From Alkalihalobacillus bogoriensis ATCC BAA-922 (GTDB taxonomy: Bacteria; Bacillota; Bacilli; Bacillales; Bacillaceae_F), in assembly GCF_000621445.1 (NCBI RefSeq), contig NZ_JHYI01000030.1, positions 1 to 64,000 on the forward strand: a DNA stretch of 64,000 nt, read 5' to 3'. Positions 30,537-43,695 of the stretch are shown here, in pieces. Position numbers and translations under genes: made by a program. Position 1 is the first letter of the stretch, and each line of letters begins with the position of its first letter. The notes beneath the pieces are model-generated. The model saw only the letters and a list, made by a program, of their open reading frames with translations, was not told the DNA's origin and ran no database searches.

Positions 30537-32615
30537 ATGGCAAGAGAATTCTCCTTAAAGAATACACGTAATATCGGTATCATGGCACATATTGATGCTG
30601 GTAAAACAACAACAACAGAACGTATTCTTTTCTATACTGGACGTATCCATAAAATCGGTGAAACTCATGAAGGTGCTTCTCAAATGGACTGGATGGCACA
30701 AGAGCAAGAGCGTGGAATTACAATTACTTCCGCTGCGACAACGGCTCAATGGAAAGGTCACCGTGTAAATATTATTGATACTCCTGGTCATGTGGACTTC
30801 ACTGTAGAAGTAGAACGTTCTTTACGTGTATTAGACGGAGCAGTAGCAGTACTTGATGCACAATCTGGAGTAGAACCACAAACCGAAACGGTTTGGCGTC
30901 AAGCAACAACATATGGTGTACCTCGTGTTGTATTCATTAACAAAATGGATAAAACAGGTGCAGATTTCTTATATTCAGTAGGAACTCTTCATGACCGTCT
31001 AGGCGCTAATGCTCATCCTATCCAATTACCGATTGGAGCAGAAGATGACTTCAATGGAATTATTGATTTAATTGACATGGTTGCATACTTCTATGAAGAT
31101 GATCTTGGTACTCGTACAGAAGCAAAAGAGATTCCAGAAGAATATAAAGAAAAAGCTCAAGAATTGCATGAAAAGCTTGTTGAAGCAGCTGCTGAGCTTG
31201 ATGAAGAGTTAATGATGAAATACCTTGAAGGTGAAGAGTTAACGAAGGAAGAAATCAAAGGAGCTATCCGTAAAGGAACTTGTAATGTAGAGTTTTACCC
31301 AGTTCTTTGTGGTTCAGCTTTTAAAAACAAAGGTGTTCAATTAATGTTGGATGCAGTTTTAGATTACTTACCTTCACCTCTTGATGTACCTGCAATTAAA
31401 GGTACTCTACCAGAATCAGATGAAGAAACTACACGTGAGGCGACAGATGAAGGTCCATTCGCTGCGCTAGCGTTTAAAGTTATGACTGACCCTTATGTTG
31501 GTAAGTTAACGTTCTTCCGTGTGTATTCAGGTACAATCAATTCAGGTTCATATGTAGTGAATTCTACTAAAGGTAAACGTGAGCGTATTGGACGTATCCT
31601 ACAAATGCACGCAAATAGCCGTGAGGAAATTTCAACAGTTTATGCTGGAGATATTGCGGCTGGCGTTGGTTTAAAAGATACAACAACAGGCGATACTCTA
31701 TGTGATGAAAAGAACCAAGTTATCTTAGAGTCTATGGAATTCCCTGAGCCAGTTATCTCTTTATCTGTAGAACCAAAAACAAAATCTGACCAAGATAAGA
31801 TGGGTATGGCACTTGCAAAATTAGCTGAAGAAGATCCTACTTTCAGAACTCACACTGATGAAGAAACAGGTCAAACGATTATTGCTGGTATGGGTGAACT
31901 TCACCTAGACATTATCGTAGACCGTATGAAGCGTGAATTTAAAGTAGAAGCTAATGTTGGTGCTCCGCAAGTATCTTACCGTGAAACGATCCGTAAAGGA
32001 GCTAAAGTTGAAGGTAAGTTCGTTCGTCAGTCTGGTGGACGTGGTCAGTATGGACATGTTTGGATTGAGTTTGAACCAAATGAAGAAGGAGCAGGTTTTG
32101 AATTCGAAAACAAAATTGTCGGTGGGGTTGTTCCTCGTGAATACATTCCAGCAGTACAATCTGGTATCGAAGAAGCTCTTCAAAATGGTATGATTGCAGG
32201 ATTCCCTGTAATTGATATTAAAGCAACAATTTTTGATGGTTCTTACCATGATGTTGACTCAAATGAGATGGCGTTTAAAATTGCTGGTTCAATGGCATTG
32301 AAAAACGCAAAATCTCATTGTAGCCCAGTTCTTCTTGAGCCAATGATGAAAGTTGAAGTTGTTGTCCCAGAAGATTATATGGGTGATGTTATGGGTGATA
32401 TTACATCTCGTCGTGGAAGAGTAGAAGGTATGGAAGCTCGCGGAAACGCTCAAACAATTAAAGCGATGGTACCATTAGCTGAAATGTTTGGTTATGCAAC
32501 ATCACTTCGTTCTCGTACACAAGGACGCGGTACGTATTCTATGTTCTTTGATCATTATGAAGAAGTACCGAAAAGTATTGCTGAAGAAATTGTTAAGAAA
32601 CAAACTGGAGAATAA
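30537..32615 (+). CDS. fusA: Elongation factor G
   Basis: GTPase that drives translocation. G1 AHIDAGKTT, switch [12 protein letters not shown]3 DTPGHVD and G4 NKMDKTGAD are present, followed by domains II-V. 692 residues matches Bacillus EF-G. GGAGA precedes the ATG. No change that would suggest fusidic acid resistance was looked for in detail. Confidence 0.97.
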   Translation: MAREFSLKNTRNIGIMAHIDAGKTTTTERILFYTGRIHKIGETHEGASQMDWMAQEQERGITITSAATTAQWKGHRVNIIDTPGHVDFTVEVERSLRVLDGAVAVLDAQSGVEPQTETVWRQATTYGVPRVVFINKMDKTGADFLYSVGTLHDRLGANAHPIQLPIGAEDDFNGIIDLIDMVAYFYEDDLGTRTEAKEIPEEYKEKAQELHEKLVEAAAELDEELMMKYLEGEELTKEEIKGAIRKGTCNVEFYPVLCGSAFKNKGVQLMLDAVLDYLPSPLDVPAIKGTLPESDEETTREATDEGPFAALAFKVMTDPYVGKLTFFRVYSGTINSGSYVVNSTKGKRERIGRILQMHANSREEISTVYAGDIAAGVGLKDTTTGDTLCDEKNQVILESMEFPEPVISLSVEPKTKSDQDKMGMALAKLAEEDPTFRTHTDEETGQTIIAGMGELHLDIIVDRMKREFKVEANVGAPQVSYRETIRKGAKVEGKFVRQSGGRGQYGHVWIEFEPNEEGAGFEFENKIVGGVVPREYIPAVQSGIEEALQNGMIAGFPVIDIKATIFDGSYHDVDSNEMAFKIAGSMALKNAKSHCSPVLLEPMMKVEVVVPEDYMGDVMGDITSRRGRVEGMEARGNAQTIKAMVPLAEMFGYATSLRSRTQGRGTYSMFFDHYEEVPKSIAEEIVKKQTGE

Positions 32616-32657
32616 TCTCTTGTAAAAGATTGTTTCTTGAAATATTTTGTTGTAAGC

Positions 32658-32696
32658 TAAGAAAGGTGAAAATCATTGGATATTGCACCTTTCTTA
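32658..32696 (+). other. 11 bp hairpin between fusA and tuf
   Basis: TAAGAAAGGTG (32658-32668) pairs perfectly with CACCTTTCTTA (32686-32696) over a 17-base loop. A T-run does not follow directly (atccataaaattttt), so it is a weak terminator at best. It could adjust tuf levels or mark a processing point. Confidence 0.55.
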
Positions 32697-32738
32697 TCCA
32701 TAAAATTTTTGATTGCCAATTTAAGGAGGAAATGAGAA

Positions 32739-33929
32739 ATGGGTAAAGAAAAATTTGATCGTTCGAAAACACATGCCAACATTGGTACTATCGGCCACGT
32801 TGACCATGGTAAAACAACTTTAACAGCTGCTATCACTACAGTGCTACATAAGCGCTCTGGTAAAGGTTCTGCGATGGCATATGACGCTATCGATGGTGCT
32901 CCAGAAGAGCGTGAGCGTGGAATTACAATCTCTACGGCACACGTAGAGTATGAAACTGACAATCGTCACTATGCACACGTTGACTGCCCAGGCCATGCTG
33001 ACTATGTTAAAAACATGATCACTGGTGCTGCACAAATGGACGGAGGAATCCTAGTAGTATCTGCTGCTGATGGTCCAATGCCACAAACTCGTGAGCACAT
33101 TCTTCTTTCTCGCCAAGTAGGTGTTCCTTACCTAGTTGTATTCTTAAACAAATGTGACATGGTAGATGACGAAGAGTTACTTGAATTAGTAGAAATGGAA
33201 GTTCGTGACTTGCTTTCTGAATATGACTTCCCTGGTGATGATGTACCAGTAATTCAAGGTTCTGCTCTTAAAGCTCTTGAAGGAGAAGCAGAGTGGGAAG
33301 AAAAAATCATCGAGCTTATGGCTGCTGTTGATGACTACATCCCAACACCAGAGCGTGACACTGACAAGCCTTTCATGATGCCTGTTGAGGATGTTTTCTC
33401 AATTACTGGTCGTGGAACGGTTGCTACAGGACGTGTTGAGCGTGGACAACTTAAAGTTGGTGATGAAATCGAAGTTATCGGTTTAACTGAAGAGCCAAGC
33501 AAAACAGTTGTAACTGGAGTTGAAATGTTCCGTAAACTTCTTGACTATGCTGAAGCTGGAGACAACATTGGTGCATTACTTCGTGGTGTATCTCGTGATG
33601 ATATCCAACGTGGTCAAGTACTTGCTAAGCCAGGTACAATTACACCACATACAAACTTCAAAGCTGAAGTTTATGTATTATCTAAAGAAGAAGGTGGACG
33701 TCATACTCCATTCTTCACAAACTACCGTCCTCAGTTCTACTTCCGTACAACTGACGTAACTGGTATTTGTAACCTTCCTGAAGGTGTAGAAATGGTTATG
33801 CCTGGAGACAACATCGAGATGACTGTAGAACTAATCTCTCCAATCGCGATCGAAGAAGGAACTAAGTTCTCTATTCGTGAAGGTGGACGTACAGTTGGCG
33901 CTGGTGTTGTAGCATCTATCCAAAAATAA
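32739..33929 (+). CDS. tuf: Elongation factor Tu
   Basis: Delivers aminoacyl-tRNA to the ribosome. [17 protein letters not shown] and NKCDMVD mark the GTPase site; three domains, 396 residues. AAGGAGG precedes the ATG. Highly biased codons. It ends the str operon; a strong terminator and a dispersed repeat follow. Bacillus has a single tuf gene as a rule. Confidence 0.98.
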   Translation: MGKEKFDRSKTHANIGTIGHVDHGKTTLTAAITTVLHKRSGKGSAMAYDAIDGAPEERERGITISTAHVEYETDNRHYAHVDCPGHADYVKNMITGAAQMDGGILVVSAADGPMPQTREHILLSRQVGVPYLVVFLNKCDMVDDEELLELVEMEVRDLLSEYDFPGDDVPVIQGSALKALEGEAEWEEKIIELMAAVDDYIPTPERDTDKPFMMPVEDVFSITGRGTVATGRVERGQLKVGDEIEVIGLTEEPSKTVVTGVEMFRKLLDYAEAGDNIGALLRGVSRDDIQRGQVLAKPGTITPHTNFKAEVYVLSKEEGGRHTPFFTNYRPQFYFRTTDVTGICNLPEGVEMVMPGDNIEMTVELISPIAIEEGTKFSIREGGRTVGAGVVASIQK

Positions 33930-33941
33930 TGTTTAAATATA

Positions 33942-33975
33942 GAAAGAGGCACCTAAGATGGTGCTTCTTTTTTTA
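33942..33975 (+). terminator. Terminator after tuf
   Basis: AGA-GGCACC pairs with GGTGC-TTCT around TAAGAT and is followed by seven T. The T-run leads directly into repeat R2. Confidence 0.85.
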
Positions 33976-34152
33976 AAAGATAAGAAAGATAAAAATTTTG
34001 GTGTAGCAGAGAAGCTTTGAAAGCTATTTCAAGAAGAGCGAAGGCTGCGCACCTGCGTGTTTCACCCCAAGAAGAACACTTGGGGTTCACTTTCAAAAGC
34101 GGGCAGGGCTCCGCACTTCGCTTGAAAGAAAAGACGCTCCGCGTTTTTCTTA
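33976..34152 (+). repeat. Dispersed repeat R, copy R2 (near full length)
   Basis: About 177 bases. Left block AAAGATAAG...ATAAAAATTTTGGTG. The centre has GAAGAGCGAAGGCTGCGCACCTG and a hairpin CACCCCAAG...CTTGGGGT. The right block has CGGGCAGGGCTCCGCACTT and ends GACGC-tcc-GCG-TTTTTCTTA, a terminator-like hairpin. The ends carry a 7-base inverted match TAAGAAA / TTTCTTA. In Bacillus subtilis a gene (ybaC) lies at this tuf-rpsJ junction; here there is only the repeat. Confidence 0.85.
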
Positions 34153-34237
34153 CATAATTAAAAATTTTTGTATTACAGTAAAGTTCTAAGTGTTTGATCT
34201 AGATATAATTGGAAAGAATAATTTATTGAAAAACAAC

Positions 34238-34266
34238 TTGCAAATAGAGTATGTAATCTGTATAAT
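34238..34266 (+). promoter_or_regulatory. Promoter of the S10-spc-alpha superoperon
   Basis: TTGCAA at 34238-34243, 17-base spacer, TATAAT at 34261-34266. It opens a leader of about 185 bases before rpsJ. Confidence 0.8.
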
Positions 34267-34354
34267 AGTAAAAGTGTGATCGTGCAAGTATATTTTGCTT
34301 GCAACAGTTAGTTTATTTCATTATAATAAGACTGTTGGTCATTGACAGCAATGA

Positions 34355-34768
<414 letters not shown>

Positions 34769-34873
34769 TAATAGTGTATGTCGATTAGTTAACATTTTTC
34801 ATATAATTGAACGAAAACACATGATAAATAATGGCAAAAAAATATAATAATCATTTTGTAGGAGGTGTGACTG

Positions 34874-35500
34874 ATGACCAAAGGAATCTTAGGAAAAAAA
34901 CTAGGAATGACTCAAGTATTTGCAGAAAATGGTGATGTAATTCCTGTAACAGTAATTGAAGCTACTCCAAACGTAGTTCTTCAAAAGAAAACAGTTGAGT
35001 CTGATGGTTATGAAGCGATTCAATTAGGATTTGATGACCAAAAAGAATCTCGAATTACAAAGCCAGCGAAAGGCCATGCGGAAAAAGCAAGCACGGCACC
35101 TAAGCGCTTCATGAAAGAAATTCGTGGAACTGATGTTTCTACGTATGAAGTTGGTCAAGAAGTCAAAGTTGATGTATTTGCAGAAGGAGACGTTGTCGAT
35201 GTAACTGGTACATCGAAAGGGAAGGGTTTCCAAGGTGCAATTAAGCGCCATAACCAATCTCGTGGACCAATGTCCCACGGTTCTCGTTACCACCGTCGTC
35301 CAGGTTCAATGGGTCCTGTAGCGCCAAACCGCGTATTTAAAGGAAAAGCATTGCCGGGTCGTATGGGTGGAGAGCAAATTACGATTCAAAATCTTGAAAT
35401 TGTAAAAGTAGACACAGAGCGTAATCTTTTATTAGTAAAAGGTAATATTCCTGGTGCTAGAAAAAGTTATGTAACTGTGAAAAGTTCAGTTAAAAACTAA
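34874..35500 (+). CDS. rplC: Ribosomal protein L3
   Basis: Early 50S assembly protein reaching the peptidyl transferase centre. Starts [16 protein letters not shown] and has the conserved basic loop [14 protein letters not shown]. 208 residues. AGGAGGTGTG precedes the ATG. 105 bases separate it from rpsJ, with no terminator seen. Confidence 0.97.
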   Translation: MTKGILGKKLGMTQVFAENGDVIPVTVIEATPNVVLQKKTVESDGYEAIQLGFDDQKESRITKPAKGHAEKASTAPKRFMKEIRGTDVSTYEVGQEVKVDVFAEGDVVDVTGTSKGKGFQGAIKRHNQSRGPMSHGSRYHRRPGSMGPVAPNRVFKGKALPGRMGGEQITIQNLEIVKVDTERNLLLVKGNIPGARKSYVTVKSSVKN

Positions 35501-35525
35501 CGTCTAACAGAAAGGAGGATACATC

Positions 35526-36149
35526 ATGCCGAAAGTTGCATTATATAACCAATCAGGTTCTCAAGTTGGTGATATAGAATTATCTGATTCAGTATTTGGT
35601 ATTGAGCCAAATGAACATGTATTACATGAAGCTGTCGTTATGCAGCAAGCTTCTATGCGTCAAGGAACTCATAAAGTGAAAGGACGTTCGGAAGTACGTG
35701 GTGGTGGACGTAAGCCATGGCGTCAAAAAGGTACAGGACGTGCTCGTCAAGGTACTATCCGCGCTCCACAATGGGTTGGTGGTGGAGTTGTTTTCGGTCC
35801 AACACCTCGTAAATACGGTTATAACTTACCGAAAAAAGTTCGTCGTTTAGCGATTAAATCTGCTCTTTCTAGCAAAGTGAAAGCTGAAGAAATCGTAGTG
35901 TTAGATGCTTTAGCATTTGATGCACCAAAAACAAAAGAAATGGTTTCTGTACTTACGAATCTTTCAGTAGACCGTAAAGCACTAGTTGTTACAGCAGATT
36001 ATAACGAATCAGTTGCATTATCTGCACGAAATATTCCTGGTGTATCTTTTGTTACGGCTGAAGGTGTGAATGTACTTGATGTACTTAAACATGATAAGCT
36101 TGTCATCACAAAAGATGCAGTTGAAAAGATAGGGGAGGTGTTTGCATAA
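35526..36149 (+). CDS. rplD: Ribosomal protein L4
   Basis: 50S protein lining the exit tunnel; the tunnel loop [18 protein letters not shown] is intact, with no sign of macrolide-resistance deletions. 207 residues. In enterics L4 represses the S10 operon; in bacilli this is not established. Stop and rplW start overlap by one base (TAATG). Confidence 0.97.
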   Translation: MPKVALYNQSGSQVGDIELSDSVFGIEPNEHVLHEAVVMQQASMRQGTHKVKGRSEVRGGGRKPWRQKGTGRARQGTIRAPQWVGGGVVFGPTPRKYGYNLPKKVRRLAIKSALSSKVKAEEIVVLDALAFDAPKTKEMVSVLTNLSVDRKALVVTADYNESVALSARNIPGVSFVTAEGVNVLDVLKHDKLVITKDAVEKIGEVFA

Positions 36150-36439
36150 TGTCAAACGCTCGTGATATCATTAAGCGCCCCGTAATTACTGAACGTTCAA
36201 CAGATTTAATGGCTGAGAAAAAGTATACATTTGAAGTTGATGTTCGTGCGAATAAAACACAAATTAAAGACGCAGTAGAAGAAATCTTTGGAGTAAAAGT
36301 CCAACAAGTAAACACAATGAACTACAAAGGTAAGTTCAAGCGCTTTGGACGTCATTCTGGTTATACTGCTCGTCGTAAAAAAGCTATCGTTACATTAACA
36401 CCAGAAAGCACAGAATTAGAGTTCTTTGAAGGTGTATAA
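36149..36439 (+). CDS. rplW: Ribosomal protein L23
   Basis: Sits at the tunnel exit and docks trigger factor and SRP. Begins with the family motif [16 protein letters not shown]; 96 residues. Start overlaps the rplD stop, indicating coupled translation. GGGGAGGTG lies inside the rplD end. Confidence 0.97.
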   Translation: MSNARDIIKRPVITERSTDLMAEKKYTFEVDVRANKTQIKDAVEEIFGVKVQQVNTMNYKGKFKRFGRHSGYTARRKKAIVTLTPESTELEFFEGV

Positions 36440-36464
36440 GTTTTAATGAAGGGAGGAAATAAAA

Positions 36465-37295
36465 ATGGCGATTAAAAAGTACAAACCGACCAGTGCTGGT
36501 CGTCGTGGAATGTCGGTATTAGATTTTAAAGAGATTACGACAGACACGCCGGAAAAATCGTTGCTTGCACCATTACACAAAAAAGGTGGACGTAACAACC
36601 AAGGGAAGTTAACTGTTCGTCACCAAGGTGGTGGACACAAACGTCAATATCGTATTGTTGATTTTAAACGTACTAAAGATGGTATTCCAGGCCGCGTTGC
36701 TACTATTGAATACGATCCGAACCGTACAGCTAATATTGCGTTAATTCACTATGTTGATGGAGAAAAACGTTATATTTTAGCACCAAAAGGTCTTAAAGTT
36801 GATATGATGGTTGAGTCTGGTCCTGACGCAGATATTAAAGTAGGTAATGCATTGCCACTTAAAAATATCCCAGTTGGTACTGTTATCCACAATATCGAAT
36901 TAAAACCTGGTAAAGGTGGTCAGCTTGTTCGTTCAGCTGGTACAGAAGCTCAACTTCTTGGTAAAGAGGGAGATTATGTATTAGTTCGATTGAATTCAGG
37001 TGAAACACGCTACATTTTGGCGACTTGCCGTGCTACAATCGGTCAAGTTGGTAATTTAGAACATGAACTTGTTAACATCGGTAAAGCTGGTCGTTCTCGT
37101 TGGTTAGGTAAACGTCCGACTGTTCGTGGTTCAGTTATGAACCCTAACGATCACCCACACGGTGGTGGTGAAGGTCGTTCTCCAATTGGTCGTAAATCTC
37201 CGATGTCTCCATGGGGCAAACCAACTCTTGGATACAAAACGAGAAAGAAAAACAAGCATTCTGATAAGTATATCGTTCGTCGTCGTAAAAAATAA
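36465..37295 (+). CDS. rplB: Ribosomal protein L2
   Basis: Needed for subunit joining and peptidyl transferase activity. The C-terminal [13 protein letters not shown] segment contains the conserved histidine next to the active centre. 276 residues. GGGAGG precedes the ATG. An ACGGTT-cactcg-AACCGT hairpin lies between it and rpsS (about 37309-37326). Confidence 0.97.
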   Translation: MAIKKYKPTSAGRRGMSVLDFKEITTDTPEKSLLAPLHKKGGRNNQGKLTVRHQGGGHKRQYRIVDFKRTKDGIPGRVATIEYDPNRTANIALIHYVDGEKRYILAPKGLKVDMMVESGPDADIKVGNALPLKNIPVGTVIHNIELKPGKGGQLVRSAGTEAQLLGKEGDYVLVRLNSGETRYILATCRATIGQVGNLEHELVNIGKAGRSRWLGKRPTVRGSVMNPNDHPHGGGEGRSPIGRKSPMSPWGKPTLGYKTRKKNKHSDKYIVRRRKK

Positions 37296-37352
37296 CGGGG
37301 TTGCTCTACGGTTCACTCGAACCGTGGGCCAATCGCGAAGGGAGGTTTATTC

Positions 37353-37631
37353 ATGGGTCGCAGCTTAAAGAAAGGACCTTTTGTCGATGATCACTTGATG
37401 AAGAAAGTCGAAGTAATGAATGAAAAAGATGAAAAAAGAGTGATTAAGACATGGTCACGTCGTTCTACAATTTTCCCAGAATTTATTGGGCACACAATTG
37501 CGGTTTATGATGGTCGTAAGCATGTACCAGTGTATATTTCAGAAGACATGGTAGGTCACAAGCTTGGTGAATTCGCACCAACTCGTACTTACAAAGGGCA
37601 TGCTGCTGACGATAAGAAAACAAGACGCTAA
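37353..37631 (+). CDS. rpsS: Ribosomal protein S19
   Basis: 30S head protein contacting S13 and the A-site. [19 protein letters not shown] start and [15 protein letters not shown] motif; 92 residues. AAGGGAGG before the ATG. Confidence 0.97.
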   Translation: MGRSLKKGPFVDDHLMKKVEVMNEKDEKRVIKTWSRRSTIFPEFIGHTIAVYDGRKHVPVYISEDMVGHKLGEFAPTRTYKGHAADDKKTRR

Positions 37632-37654
37632 GTTAAGAGGGGAGGTCAAAACCT

Positions 37655-37996
37655 ATGCAAGCTAAAGCTGTAGCTAAACAAGTGCGCATTGCTCCTCGTA
37701 AAGTTCGTTTAGTCGTCGACTTAATTCGAGGCAAGCAAGTGGGCGAAGCTGTTGCAATTCTTCGTCACACACCTAAAGCAGCATCTCCAGTAGTGGAGAA
37801 GTTATTAAACTCTGCAATCGCAAATGCAGAACATAATTATGAAATGGAACCTAATAACCTATATATCAGTGAAGTTTTTGTTGATGAAGGTGTAACGTTA
37901 AAAAGATTCCGTCCGCGTGCAATGGGCCGTGCAAGCCGCATTAACAAACGCACAAGTCATATTACATTAGTTGTTTCAGAAAAAAAGGAGGGGTAA
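37655..37996 (+). CDS. rplV: Ribosomal protein L22
   Basis: Tunnel-lining 50S protein. Conserved [15 protein letters not shown] near the N-terminus and the beta-hairpin [17 protein letters not shown] near the C-terminus, unaltered at the position where macrolide-resistance insertions occur. 113 residues. Followed by rpsC after 3 bases. Confidence 0.97.
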   Translation: MQAKAVAKQVRIAPRKVRLVVDLIRGKQVGEAVAILRHTPKAASPVVEKLLNSAIANAEHNYEMEPNNLYISEVFVDEGVTLKRFRPRAMGRASRINKRTSHITLVVSEKKEG

Positions 37997-37999
37997 CGC

Positions 38000-39289
<1,290 letters not shown>

Positions 39290-39309
39290 TTCGAAAGGAG
39301 GTTTTCAAT

Positions 39310-39570
39310 ATGGAACGTAACCAGCGCAAAGTTTATACAGGACGCGTTGTTTCCGATAAAATGGATAAAACAATTACTGTTCAAGTTGAAACGTATAAAA
39401 AAGATCGTATTTACGGTAAACGTGTAAAATACACGAAAAAGTTTAAGGCGCATGATGAAGAGAACACTGCTAAAATTGGCGATGTTGTAAAAATTATGGA
39501 AACACGTCCACTTTCTAAAGACAAACGCTTCCGGTTAATTGAAATCGTAGAAGAAGCTGTTATTCTTTAA
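39310..39570 (+). CDS. rpsQ: Ribosomal protein S17
   Basis: Early 30S assembly protein of OB fold. [19 protein letters not shown] start and the [15 protein letters not shown] end are typical. 86 residues. AAAGGAGG precedes the ATG. Confidence 0.96.
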   Translation: MERNQRKVYTGRVVSDKMDKTITVQVETYKKDRIYGKRVKYTKKFKAHDEENTAKIGDVVKIMETRPLSKDKRFRLIEIVEEAVIL

Positions 39571-39608
39571 TGGATTTTTCTTTGTATGGCGAAGGGAGGT
39601 AAAAGTAG

Positions 39609-39977
<369 letters not shown>

Positions 39978-40012
39978 AAAATTTTAATCATGCCTTTTAA
40001 GGAGGTGCGGGA

Positions 40013-40330
40013 ATGTCAATGCACGTTAAAAAAGGTGACACAGTGAAGGTTATCACAGGTAAGGATAAAGGCAAACAAGGTGTTATTCTTGAAGCTTATC
40101 CAAAGAAAAACCGTGTTCTTGTTGAAGGTGTAAACATTGTTAAGAAGCATGCAAAACCTTCTCAAGATAACCCACAAGGCGGAATCATTAATAAAGAAGC
40201 ATCAATACATGCTTCTAATGTTATGCCAGTCGATCCGAAAACCGGTGAACCTACTCGAGTAGGTTATAAAGTTGAGAATGGAAAAAAAGTACGTATTGCG
40301 AAGAAATCAGGCGCAGTATTAGATAAGTAA
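40013..40330 (+). CDS. rplX: Ribosomal protein L24
   Basis: Early 50S assembly initiator with a KOW motif ([16 protein letters not shown]). The ATG at 40013 is 6 bases after AAGGAGGT and gives 105 residues. The ATG at 40019 (MHVKKGD) is the usual family start but sits 12 bases from that site. The two differ by two residues. Confidence 0.95.
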   Translation: MSMHVKKGDTVKVITGKDKGKQGVILEAYPKKNRVLVEGVNIVKKHAKPSQDNPQGGIINKEASIHASNVMPVDPKTGEPTRVGYKVENGKKVRIAKKSGAVLDK

Positions 40331-40356
40331 GTTTGACATGAAAGGAGGTCAATAGC

Positions 40357-41110
<754 letters not shown>

Positions 41111-41137
41111 CCCGAAGATGGGAAGGAGGTAATATAA

Positions 41138-41536
41138 ATGGTCATGACAGATCCTATTTCAGATATGCTAACTCGCATTCGTAATGCGAATTTGGTACGA
41201 CATGAAAAGTTAGAAGTACCTGCATCTAAGATCAAAAAAGATATCGCAGAAATCCTTAAAAGTGAAGGATTCATCCGTGACTATGAGTTCATCGAGGATA
41301 GCAAGCAAGGAGTACTTCGTATTTTCTTAAAATACGGTGTAAACAATGAGCGTGTTATTACTGGATTAAAACGTATTAGTAAACCTGGCCTTCGTGTATA
41401 TGCGAAAGCGACTGAAGTACCTCGTGTACTAGGTGGATTAGGAATTGCTATCGTTTCAACTTCGAACGGAGTAGTGACAGATAAAGTTGCTAGACAACAA
41501 CAAGTAGGCGGAGAAGTATTAGCTTACGTTTGGTAA
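41138..41536 (+). CDS. rpsH: Ribosomal protein S8
   Basis: 16S central-domain binder. [16 protein letters not shown] start and the [20 protein letters not shown] end are typical. 132 residues; the ATG at 41138 is 7 bases from GGAGGT. In enterics S8 is the spc operon repressor; not shown here. Confidence 0.97.
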   Translation: MVMTDPISDMLTRIRNANLVRHEKLEVPASKIKKDIAEILKSEGFIRDYEFIEDSKQGVLRIFLKYGVNNERVITGLKRISKPGLRVYAKATEVPRVLGGLGIAIVSTSNGVVTDKVARQQQVGGEVLAYVW

Positions 41537-41568
41537 GAACAAAAGGAAAGGAACGGAGGTGTAACTAG

Positions 41569-42105
41569 ATGTCTCGTATTGGTAAAAAGCCTGTTGAAAT
41601 CCCAAGTGGAGTAACAGTTACGTTAAACGATAATACGATTACTGTAAAAGGACCTAAAGGTGAACTTACTCGTAACCTTCATCCTGATATGATCGTAAAA
41701 GTAGAAGAAAAAGAACTTACAGTTGAACGCCCAAGTGATCAAAAAGAACACCGTGCTCTTCATGGTACGACTCGAAGCATCATTAGTAACATGGTTGAAG
41801 GAGTAACAAAAGGCTATGAGAAAGGTCTTGAGTTAATCGGGGTTGGTTACCGTGCTACAAAATCAGGTCAGAAATTAGTTCTAAACGTTGGCTACTCACA
41901 CCCAGTAGAAATCGTTCCTGAAGCTGGCATTGATATTGAAGTACCATCTAATACAAAAGTATTAGTAAAAGGTATCGATAAAGAACGTGTTGGTGCGATT
42001 GCGGCAAATATTCGTTCTGTACGTTTACCAGAACCTTACAAAGGTAAAGGGATTCGTTATGAAGGAGAATATGTTCGTCGTAAAGAAGGTAAAACAGGTA
42101 AGTAA
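41569..42105 (+). CDS. rplF: Ribosomal protein L6
   Basis: Two repeated alpha/beta domains near the sarcin-ricin loop; ends with [20 protein letters not shown]. 178 residues. GGAGGTG precedes the ATG. Confidence 0.97.
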   Translation: MSRIGKKPVEIPSGVTVTLNDNTITVKGPKGELTRNLHPDMIVKVEEKELTVERPSDQKEHRALHGTTRSIISNMVEGVTKGYEKGLELIGVGYRATKSGQKLVLNVGYSHPVEIVPEAGIDIEVPSNTKVLVKGIDKERVGAIAANIRSVRLPEPYKGKGIRYEGEYVRRKEGKTGK

Positions 42106-42136
42106 GTAAAAAGATAACGGAAAGGAATGACGTTCA

Positions 42137-42499
42137 ATGATTACGAAGCCTAACAAAAACGTGGCACGTAAGAAAAGACATGCTCATGTTCGTCGTACAA
42201 TAACAGGTACTGCTGAACGTCCTCGTCTAAACGTATTCCGTTCATCTAAACACATTTACGCTCAATTAATTGATGATGTAGCAGGTGTAACTGTAGCATC
42301 AGCGTCTAGTTTAGATAAGGAACTAAATTTAGAAAACGGTGGAAATAAAGAAGCAGCGCAAAAAGTCGGCGAGCTAGTTGCTAAGCGTGCGAAAGAAAAA
42401 GGTTATGAAACAATTGTATTCGATCGTGGTGGATATATTTATCACGGACGTGTTCAAGTACTTGCTGATGCAGCAAGGGAAGCAGGATTACAATTTTAA
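42137..42499 (+). CDS. rplR: Ribosomal protein L18
   Basis: Binds 5S rRNA. The N-terminal basic tail ([17 protein letters not shown]) and the [21 protein letters not shown]-terminus are typical. 120 residues. The ribosome binding site AAAGGA is modest for this operon. Confidence 0.96.
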   Translation: MITKPNKNVARKKRHAHVRRTITGTAERPRLNVFRSSKHIYAQLIDDVAGVTVASASSLDKELNLENGGNKEAAQKVGELVAKRAKEKGYETIVFDRGGYIYHGRVQVLADAAREAGLQF

Positions 42500-42520
42500 G
42501 AAACAAAGGAGGGAAAATGA

Positions 42521-43021
42521 ATGCGTCGTATTGACCCTAATACACTAGAGCTTGAAGAGAAAGTTGTAGCTGTCAACCGTGTAGCGAAGGTAGTTAAAGG
42601 TGGACGTCGTTTCCGATTTGCAGCGTTAGTTGTTGTTGGAGACAAAAATGGCCATGTTGGATTCGGTTTAGGAAAAGCACAAGAAGTTCCTGAAGCAATT
42701 CGTAAAGCGATTGAAGATGCAAAGAAAAATTTAATTGAAGTACCGATCGTAGGTACAACAATTCCTCATCAAATCGTAGGACACTATGGTGCAGGTCGCG
42801 TACTACTTAAACCAGCTTCAGAAGGTACGGGAGTTATTGCTGGTGGACCTGTTCGTGCGGTATTAGACCTTGCAGGTGTTGGTGATATCTTATCAAAATC
42901 ACATGGTTCTAATAACCCAATTAACATGGTTCGTGCTACAATCCAAGGTTTAAGTAACATGAAGCGTGCTGAAGAAGTAGCAAAACTTCGTGGAAAATCT
43001 GTAGAAGAACTGTTAGGATAG
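42521..43021 (+). CDS. rpsE: Ribosomal protein S5
   Basis: 30S accuracy protein. The N-terminal double-strand RNA-binding fold has the loop [18 protein letters not shown], the region altered in spectinomycin-resistant mutants; it looks wild type. 166 residues. rpmD follows after 12 bases. Confidence 0.97.
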   Translation: MRRIDPNTLELEEKVVAVNRVAKVVKGGRRFRFAALVVVGDKNGHVGFGLGKAQEVPEAIRKAIEDAKKNLIEVPIVGTTIPHQIVGHYGAGRVLLKPASEGTGVIAGGPVRAVLDLAGVGDILSKSHGSNNPINMVRATIQGLSNMKRAEEVAKLRGKSVEELLG

Positions 43022-43033
43022 GAGGGAAATCAG

Positions 43034-43222
43034 ATGGCTAAAAAGTTAGAAATTACCCTCACTCGAAGCCTAATCGGACGTCCTGGTGATCAACGAGTGA
43101 CTGTGAATACATTAGGCTTACGTAAAATGCATCAAACTGTAGTACAAGAAGATAATGCTGCAATTCGTGGAATGGTAAACAAGGTATCTCACCTTGTAAC
43201 TGTAAAAGAAATTGAGGCGTAA
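43034..43222 (+). CDS. rpmD: Ribosomal protein L30
   Basis: Small 50S protein, 62 residues, with [21 protein letters not shown] and [13 protein letters not shown] as in relatives. GGAGGG precedes the ATG. Absent from some bacteria but usual in bacilli. Confidence 0.96.
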   Translation: MAKKLEITLTRSLIGRPGDQRVTVNTLGLRKMHQTVVQEDNAAIRGMVNKVSHLVTVKEIEA

Positions 43223-43254
43223 TAAATAAAAGTTTTCAATGAGGAGGTGGCAAC

Positions 43255-43695
43255 ATGAAACTTCATGAGTTGAAACCTGCAGAAGGTTCTCGTAAAGAGC
43301 GCAATCGAGTTGGACGTGGTATTGCTACTGGTAACGGTAAAACATCAGGTCGTGGACATAAAGGTCAAAACTCTCGCTCTGGTGGCGGTGTTCGTCCAGG
43401 CTTTGAAGGTGGGCAAAACCCAATCTTCCGTCGTTTGCCAAAACGTGGATTTACAAATCCTACACGTAAAGAGTTTGCTATTGTAAATCTTGATACGTTA
43501 AATCGTTTTGACGCAGGTACTGAAGTAACACCAGAACTATTATTAGAAACTGGTGTCGTGAAGAATGCAAAAGACGGCATTAAAATCCTTGGCAGCGGCA
43601 AGCTTGAGAAGAAACTTACTGTTAGAGCAGCAAAGTTCTCTACTTCTGCTAAAGAAGCGATCGAAGCTGTCGGCGGAAAAACTGAGGTGATGTAA
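43255..43695 (+). CDS. rplO: Ribosomal protein L15
   Basis: Late 50S assembly protein. The glycine/arginine-rich N-terminus ([19 protein letters not shown]) penetrates rRNA. 146 residues. The stop overlaps the secY ATG by one base, coupling the two. Confidence 0.97.
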   Translation: MKLHELKPAEGSRKERNRVGRGIATGNGKTSGRGHKGQNSRSGGGVRPGFEGGQNPIFRRLPKRGFTNPTRKEFAIVNLDTLNRFDAGTEVTPELLLETGVVKNAKDGIKILGSGKLEKKLTVRAAKFSTSAKEAIEAVGGKTEVM

